NCBI GenBank assembly: GCA_004298505.1
Contig: SCRO01000075.1
Coordinates: forward strand, 62,001-126,000
Direction: 5' to 3'
Length of the DNA: 64,000 bases
Origin: Rhodanobacter sp.
Lineage (GTDB): Bacteria; Pseudomonadota; Gammaproteobacteria; Xanthomonadales; Rhodanobacteraceae
A program made the translations under genes and the position numbers. This document shows positions 32,675 to 39,783 of the stretch, in pieces; the stretch's first letter is position 1, and each line of letters begins with the position of its first letter. Below the pieces are notes generated by a model, which saw only the letters and a program-made list of their open reading frames with translations, was not told where the DNA came from and made no database searches.

Positions 32675-33217
32675 ATGGGTCTCGATATGTATGCATTCTC
32701 GGTACCGCCGGGTGACGATCTGCCCGATGCCGCGGCGATCGCCCGGTACCGCTTTCCCGCCGATGGGGTGGGGTTGCCCGAAGGGGTGATCGGCGTCCCG
32801 TCGTCTCCGCTTCCGCCCAAGTACGTGGACATGGAGGTCCTCCTTCGCTGGTCGGATGACCTCGACGAATACCTCGACACCTCGTTTCTCAAGAGCAAGT
32901 ACGTCTTGCCAGGGAGCGTACTGATCCATCAGTGGCGCAAGCATCCCGATCTGCACGCGTGGTTGCAACGCTTGTGGCGTGTGCGGCGTCGCCCCAACCC
33001 GAATGTCGTTTTCGCCGGCGCCACGCCCATTGGGCTGGAGTCCCGGGATCTGGATGCATTGGAGCACGCTGTTCGCCACCGTCAGTTGCCCAAGGGATCG
33101 GGGCCGTACTTCGGTGAAAGCGACGGGTCGGAGCAAGAGGACGATTTGGCGTTCATCGCCGAGGCCCGCGCGGCGATCGCTGCCGGTCGGTTGATCTATT
33201 ACACGAGCTGGTGGTGA
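32675..33217 (+). CDS. Hypothetical protein, 180 aa (MGLDMYAF start)
   Basis: Begins MGLDMYAFSVPPGDD, a start shared by a group of uncharacterised phage and plasmid proteins. Also has DEYLDTSFLKSKYV and a C-terminal acidic patch with IYYTSWW at the very end. ACAGGAG lies 5 nt before the ATG. Function unknown. Confidence 0.7.
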   Translation: MGLDMYAFSVPPGDDLPDAAAIARYRFPADGVGLPEGVIGVPSSPLPPKYVDMEVLLRWSDDLDEYLDTSFLKSKYVLPGSVLIHQWRKHPDLHAWLQRLWRVRRRPNPNVVFAGATPIGLESRDLDALEHAVRHRQLPKGSGPYFGESDGSEQEDDLAFIAEARAAIAAGRLIYYTSWW

Positions 33218-33222
33218 TCGCC

Positions 33223-33798
33223 ATGGCCCGTATGAAGAGCTGGATCTGCAACGTCGATAGAGTCGACTGGATCGACATCGAAGCGGAGGATGCTGAGGAG
33301 GCACTGCGCCTATGGGTTCGTTATGGAATGGACGAATGGACGAATTATTACAATCCCGAGCTGTACGAGCCCGACCACGCCTGGGAGATGGGTGAGTCGG
33401 TCTATTACCGGGCGTATGTCCGCAACGCCACAGGAAAGCGCTACCAGGAAGCGGCCGAGTCCGTGGCCGTCCATCCGATCGAGCCGACCTGCGACGCTAT
33501 GGAGCATGCCTGGGTGGTCACGGAGAAGACTGAGCACACCACCATGCGGGCGTGCAGCATCTGCGGATGCACCTGGTTGACCGACGACGCGTTCGAGGAT
33601 CCGCATGACCCGGATGGGGTGGTGTACTTCACGAAGTTCACCGTGCCCGACGATGGGATCGAGGATTTGCGTTGGGGTCCTGCTAAGTGGGTGGCGCCGT
33701 CCCCGACTCCGGATACTCGCTTGTCGTGCGAAAGTCTCGTCCCGCCGAACGCGCTGGCGATTGCAGTGAGGGCGTTGGGTAAGCCGAAGCGGGTGTGA
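33223..33798 (+). CDS. Hypothetical protein, 191 aa
   Basis: Starts MARMKSWICNVDRVDWIDIE, followed by an aspartate/glutamate-rich half and a CSICGC motif at about residue 110 that could bind a metal. No family recognised. Six bases after the previous stop, then a clear terminator, so these two form an operon. Confidence 0.65.
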   Translation: MARMKSWICNVDRVDWIDIEAEDAEEALRLWVRYGMDEWTNYYNPELYEPDHAWEMGESVYYRAYVRNATGKRYQEAAESVAVHPIEPTCDAMEHAWVVTEKTEHTTMRACSICGCTWLTDDAFEDPHDPDGVVYFTKFTVPDDGIEDLRWGPAKWVAPSPTPDTRLSCESLVPPNALAIAVRALGKPKRV

Positions 33799-33820
33799 TC
33801 GGACGCACCGGTACAAAGAA

Positions 33821-33848
33821 ACGGCCCTGTGTGGGCCGTTTTCTTTTG
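33821..33848 (+). terminator. Rho-independent terminator
   Basis: AACGGCCC, TGTGT, GGGCCGTT then TTCTTTT. An 8-bp GC-rich stem with a U-rich tail, between convergent genes. Confidence 0.85.
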
Positions 33849-33862
33849 TGGAGTGTTGCTCT

Positions 33863-34780
33863 CTACATGCGCCGGCTGCGCTGCACCGGCTCCTCGGTGT
33901 CGTTGAGGCCCACCACCTGGCGGAGGATGCCCCGCTCGCGCTCGACGCGTTCCGTTATCAGGATGTCCTTGGCTTTTCCCTTAGCGACGTATTCCGCCGT
34001 CTCCCCGCGCCGATTGACCAGAGTGGGGTCGGCTCCCGCGGCCAGGAGTACCGGGATGGATTCGGTGTCGTCTTTGACTGCGGCACACATCAAGGCGGTG
34101 TTACCTTCGCAGCTCTGGGCGTCCACCTGAGCGCCCCCGGCCAGAAGCACCCGGATGGATTTGGTGTCGTCTCGTTCCGCGGCATCCAGAAAATCGTCCG
34201 TTGCGAATTCTTCTTTGAGCACTGCATAGTGCAGCGCCGTCAACCCATAATTAGTCTGGGCGTCCACCTGAGCGCCGGCGTCCAATAGCACTTGGATGGA
34301 TTCGGTGTCGTCTCGTTCCGCGGCCCGATGAAGAGCCGTCATCCCGTCAACCGTGTCCCGGGCGTCCACCAGGGCGCCACCCTCACACAACATCTTTTTG
34401 ATGGCGGGAACAGTCGTAATCATGAGGGGCGTTATCCCATAGCGATCGCACGCCTCCAGATCGGCACCGCCTTCGATCAGGGCCTTCACCGCATCATCGT
34501 GCGCATACAGGGCTGCATCGAGCAGCGAATATTCCATTTTGGCCAGTTCGGGAGCAAGGTCGTCCGAATTGTTGATCGGGCGGGAATAGTCGTCGTCCGT
34601 GACGAACCAGAAGGGGGATGCATCGGCCGGAAGATCCTTCTTCGAGTCGCCCTCCTCAACCCAATCGGCCCAACTTTCCTTGGTCATCACCCACACACCA
34701 TCCCGGATTTCGACAGTTCCGAATGATTCGGCTTCCTTGAGCAGTGCCTCGGCAATGCGTTGGTTGGTGGTGGTGTCCAT
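33863..34780 (-). CDS. Ankyrin-repeat protein with basic tail
   Basis: 305 residues. An N-terminal domain of about 95 residues (DGVWVMTKESWADWVEEGDS) is followed by six ankyrin repeats. Two successive repeats share ERDDTxSIxVLL, a recent internal duplication. Tail VVGLNDTEEPVQRSRRM. Starts at the ATG right after the CACCACACCGGACACCACA leader. Confidence 0.9.
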   Translation of the reverse strand: MDTTTNQRIAEALLKEAESFGTVEIRDGVWVMTKESWADWVEEGDSKKDLPADASPFWFVTDDDYSRPINNSDDLAPELAKMEYSLLDAALYAHDDAVKALIEGGADLEACDRYGITPLMITTVPAIKKMLCEGGALVDARDTVDGMTALHRAAERDDTESIQVLLDAGAQVDAQTNYGLTALHYAVLKEEFATDDFLDAAERDDTKSIRVLLAGGAQVDAQSCEGNTALMCAAVKDDTESIPVLLAAGADPTLVNRRGETAEYVAKGKAKDILITERVERERGILRQVVGLNDTEEPVQRSRRM

Positions 34781-34820
34781 TGTGGTGTCCGGTGTGGTGG
34801 GGATGTTCATATAAGGCCGC

Positions 34821-35648
34821 TCACATGCGCCGGCTGCGCTGGATGGGTTCGTGCTCGTCGGTGAGGGCAACGTGGTCGCGAAGTGCATGGCGATCGCGCT
34901 CGGCGCGGGCCGCGGAAACGAGCTCCTTGATCTCCGGATTCTTCGTGTACTCATCAGCGAATCGGCCTTTGCGATCGACGATGTCCGGATTGGCACCGGC
35001 CGCCAGGAGCCGATCGACTACTTTGGCATTTCGGCTACCCCAACCGTCTGCTACTGCAAAATCCGCGCGCCCCGCCGCCACCATCAGCGCGGTTTCGCCA
35101 TCGCGGTCTTGCAGATTGGGCTCCGCTCCAGCCGCCAGGAGCAGATCCATCATTTCGGTATTTCCGACCTCTGCTGCTACCGAAAGGACTGGCGCGCCAC
35201 TTTCGCTTTGCAAGTTTGGGTCGGCGCCCGCGGCCAGCAGGAGTTTGATCTTTTCCACGTCCGCTCTACCTACCGCGTCCAACAGGGGAGTCCACTCTTC
35301 GTTGAGATTTGGATCGGCGCCCGCGGCCAGCAGGAGTTTTGTCTGGTCCGCGCATGCCATAACCAGCGCCGTGTACCCAGATTGCCCTTGCAGATTTGGA
35401 TCGGCGCCTGCGTCTAGGAGGTTTTTGAGCTTGTCCGTATCGTTGTCACTTGCGGCCTCTATCAGCGCCGTGGTCCCATATTTGTTTTGCAGGTTGGGAT
35501 CCGCGCCGGCCGCCAGGAGAACTTTGGCCTGGTCCGCATTCGCCCCGAACAGCGGCGTGATGCCCAACTCGTCGCGCTCGTTGGGGTCCGCTCCGGCCGC
35601 CAGGAGTTGCTTGGTTTCTTCGATGTCGGCTGTGAACAGATTGGGCAT
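34821..35648 (-). CDS. Ankyrin-repeat protein built of LLAAGADPN repeats
   Basis: 275 residues with eight to nine unusually regular repeats, each with LLAAGADPNLQ. Several repeats are shortened to a single helix pair of about 25 residues (ADQAKVLLAAGADPN, ADQTKLLLAAGADPN). Tail HVALTDEHEPIQRSRRM. Recent expansion of the array is likely from the uniform sequence. Confidence 0.9.
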   Translation of the reverse strand: MPNLFTADIEETKQLLAAGADPNERDELGITPLFGANADQAKVLLAAGADPNLQNKYGTTALIEAASDNDTDKLKNLLDAGADPNLQGQSGYTALVMACADQTKLLLAAGADPNLNEEWTPLLDAVGRADVEKIKLLLAAGADPNLQSESGAPVLSVAAEVGNTEMMDLLLAAGAEPNLQDRDGETALMVAAGRADFAVADGWGSRNAKVVDRLLAAGANPDIVDRKGRFADEYTKNPEIKELVSAARAERDRHALRDHVALTDEHEPIQRSRRM

Positions 35649-35670
35649 GATCGGACCCTCGTGTGGTTGG

Positions 35671-37749
35671 TTAGACACGCCGCCGGCGCGCCGCCTTCTG
35701 ACTCTCCCGCGCGCCCTCGACCAGGTCGATCTTCTCGACCGCCTGGTCGGCGTTGCGCCGGAGGGTGGGGGATTTCACGTGGTCGCCGTACGCCTGGGCC
35801 AGATCCTTGGCGGTTTCGCCCTTGCTGTTGACCAGGGAGGTGTCCGCGCCGGATTTGAGCAGGGCGCCTACTGCACGGTCTTGGCCGCGCTCAGCTGCAA
35901 GGTGGAGCGCCGTCTGCCCATTATTGTCCTTCTTGTTCAAGATCTTGTCGTCGGCGCGCTTGGCCAGGGTTTCGACCACGATCGCCTGCTCGGAGCGGCC
36001 CTTGTCCGTGCGCGGGTTTTGCGCGGCGGCGGTGTGGAGCGGGGTGTGGCCCTGTTTGTCGGTGATGCCCAGGTCCGCACCGCGGTCCAGCAGTTTGGTG
36101 GCGAGGCGCACGTCCTTGCGCTCGGCGGCCAGGTGCAGCGCCGCACGTCCATCGGGGTCCTGGGTGTTCACGTCTCCGCGCAGCGCCTGGGTGATCAGGC
36201 CGTGGTCCTCGTCGCGGTCGCGGACGGAGTCGGCGGTGCGGCGCAGTTGGGAAATATCGAGCGGAGTGAGCGGAGGCGCGGTCGCCACCTGCCGGTCCTC
36301 GCCCGATCCCAGCTCGTTAGCCGTCATGCGCAGCTCGCGCGCTTGGGTGGTGTTCTTGAACGCCTTGTCCTGGGAGAGCTCTTGCAGGTAGGGCGCGGCC
36401 GCCTTCAAGGTGTCCCGGGTTTCGGGGTAGTGCTCGGCCAGGCCGTTCACCGCTGCAATCGCGAGGGGCACGATGATGTCCCGCGCGCCGCGTTCGCCCA
36501 TCTTGTCGATCGCCCGCGACCAGTCCTGCTGGGAGAGATCCCGGATCGCACCGACCACGCGTTCGGCGTGGGTCTGCGGGGCGATGTTGTCCAGGTGCGT
36601 GCCCGGTGTGGTGGTGCCTGATCCGACGGCCACGTGGCGGGCCGCGAGGACCGCGTCGCCGACGCCCTGGGTGATCTGGATGTGCGAGTCGTTCAGCTGC
36701 GCGTAGAGCGCCAGGGAGTTGATGCGCGCCACGGCCTGCGGGTTGTCGGTGACCTGCAGCGCCTTGGCGCGGGAGTCCGATAGGATCGCGGGGGCGTAGT
36801 AGGAGACGGATTTCAGGTGGTCGCCTTCCTCAAAAGGCGGCACACCGACCTCGATGCCGGTCAACACGCCGGAGACGTGCCGGGTCAGCTGGTCGCCTTG
36901 CTTGCGGGAGTCTTCGCCCGACGACGCAAAGGCCATGTGCCATGCATGCGGATCGTTGCGATCGCGGATAACCGCATCGATGCGCGACCCGGTTTCGGTC
37001 TGGCCTTTGCCGTCCAGGGAGAAGGTCGAGGTGCCGGACTCGAACGCCACCGGGACCACCCGTTGGCTGTCGGTGCAGTCGACTTTCTTGACCGCCATCG
37101 GCACGAACAGCTCGCCCCAGCGCTGGTCCAGCGCATTCTTGATGTCGACGGCCTCGGCCTTGTCGCCGGCGCGCATTTGGGAGAAGACCTCGCGGAGGTT
37201 CTGGGCAGCGGGACCGCGCTCCTCGCGGGCTGAGCCCAAGTCGGCCTCCGCCCAGCCGGATCGGATGTAGAGGTCCAGGCGCCCCATCGCCTCGGCCTTG
37301 ACGGTCTTCGAGAGCCCGGAGTCATGGCTGTGGATCCAGTCCAGGAAGGGCGCGTACTCGCCGTCCAGGTCCCCCTTGGGGCCGACGTGGTGCATCAGGT
37401 CCGTGCGGGTCTTGGGATCGGCCAGGTATTGGTCATGCACCTCGGACAGGCGCTGCGTGGTCGCCTCGCGCACGGGGACCGCCGCCACCGCCTGGGCGCC
37501 TTTCTTCAGGACCTCGTCGCGGTCTTCAAACGTGCGCGCGATCAAATCCGCGCCGGCGACGGGGAGGCCCACGTCGTCGGTCAGCGCCTTGCGGAAGGCC
37601 TTGCGGTCCTTGTACTTCCCATGCAGATCATCAAGCTGCCGGGCCGCGGCCCAGGCCAAGGCTTGCGCTTTCTCGTCGTCGATCTCCACGCGTCGGAACT
37701 GGCGGGAGGACTCCGCCACAAGGGCGCGGGCTTTGGTGAGATCGGACAT
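35671..37749 (-). CDS. Large protein with C-terminal ankyrin domain
   Basis: 692 residues. The first 500 have no recognised domain, are soluble and contain a beta-rich middle (VVPVAFESGTSTFSLDGKG). Ankyrin repeats occupy about 545-665 (AALHLAAERKDVRLATKLL, TPLHTAAAQNPRTDKGRSEQ, TALHLAAERGQDRAVGALL). Ends ARESQKAARRRRV, basic like the shared tail but not the same. The largest ankyrin protein here; effector or toxin are possibilities without direct evidence. Confidence 0.83.
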   Translation of the reverse strand: MSDLTKARALVAESSRQFRRVEIDDEKAQALAWAAARQLDDLHGKYKDRKAFRKALTDDVGLPVAGADLIARTFEDRDEVLKKGAQAVAAVPVREATTQRLSEVHDQYLADPKTRTDLMHHVGPKGDLDGEYAPFLDWIHSHDSGLSKTVKAEAMGRLDLYIRSGWAEADLGSAREERGPAAQNLREVFSQMRAGDKAEAVDIKNALDQRWGELFVPMAVKKVDCTDSQRVVPVAFESGTSTFSLDGKGQTETGSRIDAVIRDRNDPHAWHMAFASSGEDSRKQGDQLTRHVSGVLTGIEVGVPPFEEGDHLKSVSYYAPAILSDSRAKALQVTDNPQAVARINSLALYAQLNDSHIQITQGVGDAVLAARHVAVGSGTTTPGTHLDNIAPQTHAERVVGAIRDLSQQDWSRAIDKMGERGARDIIVPLAIAAVNGLAEHYPETRDTLKAAAPYLQELSQDKAFKNTTQARELRMTANELGSGEDRQVATAPPLTPLDISQLRRTADSVRDRDEDHGLITQALRGDVNTQDPDGRAALHLAAERKDVRLATKLLDRGADLGITDKQGHTPLHTAAAQNPRTDKGRSEQAIVVETLAKRADDKILNKKDNNGQTALHLAAERGQDRAVGALLKSGADTSLVNSKGETAKDLAQAYGDHVKSPTLRRNADQAVEKIDLVEGARESQKAARRRRV

Positions 37750-37780
37750 GGATGGTTCCCGGTGTGGTGTGCTGTCCACC

Positions 37781-38068
37781 CTATGCAAGTTTTCCGGTTT
37801 GTCCTGGGCCGATGTTGGCTTTTGTGAGGCGCCTCAAATCCTTGTAGACGACCTCGTGGGAGACGCCCTGGCTTTGGGCGATCTCCGCGGTGGTGAAGCC
37901 GGCCCGGTGCAGCTCCTGGATGCGCCGTCGGCGTTCGGTCAGCTGCAGGCGCGGGTTGGTCAGTCCTTGAGCCCGCAGACGTCGGGTGATGGTGGACGGG
38001 TGGACGCCCAGCCGAGCGGCGATCTCGCTGTTGCGCAGGCCCTGGGCGACCCAATGTTGGAGATTCAT
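37781..38068 (-). CDS. Two-unit helix-turn-helix protein coupled to an SF3 helicase
   Basis: 95 residues with two HTH units (LRNSEIAARLGVHPSTITRR at 11-30; FTTAEIAQSQGVSHEVVYKD at 57-76), both with QGL-type linkers like the left-edge protein. Its ATG overlaps the helicase stop as ATGA, so helicase and DNA-binding protein are made together, suggesting a replication or loading role. Confidence 0.82.
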   Translation of the reverse strand: MNLQHWVAQGLRNSEIAARLGVHPSTITRRLRAQGLTNPRLQLTERRRRIQELHRAGFTTAEIAQSQGVSHEVVYKDLRRLTKANIGPGQTGKLA

Positions 38069-39666
38069 GCCCGTTCCTCCTGCAGCCCCAGGAGGAAGGC
38101 GTCATGGGCCTCCACCCGGACGGTGGTCGATGGGACCGGGGCGCGTGGGGCCGGCCGGGCGGGGGCAGGGAACACCGCGGGCGCAGCGACCGCCAGGGTG
38201 TCGATATCGTCCTTCGGAGCTGCCCACCGGACGGCTTGATGGGGGACCACCTGGGCCCGCCCCGGCATGGACTTCTGGTAGTCCTGGCCGAGGTTGAGTT
38301 TCGGACGCAGTCCGCGCCAGAAGACGTTGGGCTCGAGCACCGGGATGTCCTGAGCTTCGCACCACAAGCGGTACGCCGCGTAGACCCGAGTCTTGGGCAC
38401 CCACTCGGCGCGTTCGGTAATCCGCTCGACCTGGTTGGCGTTGACCCAGGCGCGGATCGAGTCGGCCTCTTCGCGGGCGTACTCCTTGCTGAGCAGCACC
38501 TCCTTCGGCCACTGCGCTTCAGGAAGGAACCGGCCGCGTTTGACCAGCCGAACGGCGCCCTCGATCATCCAGTCGAGGATCAGGTTGCCTTCCTCTTTCC
38601 ACAAGATGGCGTGGAAGTCCTGCTCGCGAATGCCCTCGGGGATGGGATTGGTCCACTCGATGATGCACAGTCGGCGCCAGAGACCATCGCTCTTGTCGCG
38701 GAAAAACGGCTTGTCGTTGGAGCTGAACATCCACTTGGCGCGGACTCTTGTGGAAATTCCTTTCTCGTTCTTCCGATCGATCGACAGCGCGTTCTGGCTG
38801 ATCAGGGTCTTGAGCTTGCCCTCCGCCACCCGCCCGCTGGTGTCGGCCTCGTCGACGTACACGAAGCTCGCGCCGATTAGTTGTTCGTTGGAGAACCGGT
38901 CGGAGAGATCCGCCAGACTGGAGGTCTGCGCGTTGCACTGCATCTTCATGCACAGCTCGGCGAGGGTGGATTTGCCCGCGCCGGCCGCACCGTAGTGCCA
39001 GGACGCTACCGAATAGTTGTTCTTGAGCAAGGTTGCGCCGCACAGTTCCTGGAGCAGGGCGCGCACCTCGGGGTTGGGCTGGGCGTGTTCGAGGAAGGAG
39101 CGAAACCTCGAGCCGGCGGGCAAGGACTTGGGCGTGTACAGGCGCCCTTCGGCCAGGCCGGTGCGGACATCGATCGCGTAGGTCATGCCGTATTTCGGAT
39201 CGGGCTTGCGCGCGAAAATCGCGCCCAGCTCGGTGATCTCCAGATACGTGTCGGTCAGCGGGATGACGCCGTTGGCGGCTTCGGGCAGTTTGTGGGATGC
39301 GCTCATCCGCAGGGTCAGCGCCAGCGCCTTGTGGCACTTCTCGGACAAGCCCGGATCAAAGGCTTCTCGATCGGTTTTGCGGAGATGTTCGAGCGCCAGG
39401 CCCGCGCCGCCGTCGGGTCCGACTGCATCGAAAAACACCCCGTTCCAGCGGTAGACCATCGCGCCGGAGGAGAGGGTTTTCTCCACTTCAATCCGCCAGG
39501 GCTTCTTACCATCAAGCAGGCAGTGCTCGGCCCACAGCAGCTTGTGGTTGGGCTTCTTCTTGGGTGCCTTCCTGGGCGCGGCTGCCTTCGGCGCTTGCGG
39601 CGCCTGCTGGGCGCCGAGCTGAAGGAGCGCCTGGATGGCCTCGAGGGTGATGGCTTGGTCGGTCAT
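38065..39666 (-). CDS. Second SF3 helicase / D5-like replication protein
   Basis: 533 residues. Walker A GAAGAGKST at 226-234, Walker B VDEAD at 271-275, sensor SSND at 315-318 and LWRR around 330. Paralogous to the helicase at 20782 (shared SRFxxFLxHAQPxPE and VFWRxxx motifs), but with a Lys/Pro/Ala-rich N-terminus. Leader with AGGAAACCGACC and TAGGTT -10. Confidence 0.85.
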   Translation of the reverse strand: MTDQAITLEAIQALLQLGAQQAPQAPKAAAPRKAPKKKPNHKLLWAEHCLLDGKKPWRIEVEKTLSSGAMVYRWNGVFFDAVGPDGGAGLALEHLRKTDREAFDPGLSEKCHKALALTLRMSASHKLPEAANGVIPLTDTYLEITELGAIFARKPDPKYGMTYAIDVRTGLAEGRLYTPKSLPAGSRFRSFLEHAQPNPEVRALLQELCGATLLKNNYSVASWHYGAAGAGKSTLAELCMKMQCNAQTSSLADLSDRFSNEQLIGASFVYVDEADTSGRVAEGKLKTLISQNALSIDRKNEKGISTRVRAKWMFSSNDKPFFRDKSDGLWRRLCIIEWTNPIPEGIREQDFHAILWKEEGNLILDWMIEGAVRLVKRGRFLPEAQWPKEVLLSKEYAREEADSIRAWVNANQVERITERAEWVPKTRVYAAYRLWCEAQDIPVLEPNVFWRGLRPKLNLGQDYQKSMPGRAQVVPHQAVRWAAPKDDIDTLAVAAPAVFPAPARPAPRAPVPSTTVRVEAHDAFLLGLQEERA

Positions 39667-39783
39667 GGTCGGTTTCCTGTGGTCCAACCAACCTACGGAG
39701 GAGTCCCCTCCTGTCCAGACGTGTTTGGAAAAATCTTGCGCGGACTGTGGCCTGTGCCGCAGGTTCGCAGGGTTATCTGTGTC

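Noticed and set aside
35671-37749. Interpreting the shared basic tails as XVIPCD domains of Xanthomonas T4SS effectors
   Set aside because: That domain is about 120 residues with a different pattern; the tails here are about 30 residues with a conserved core of about 15.
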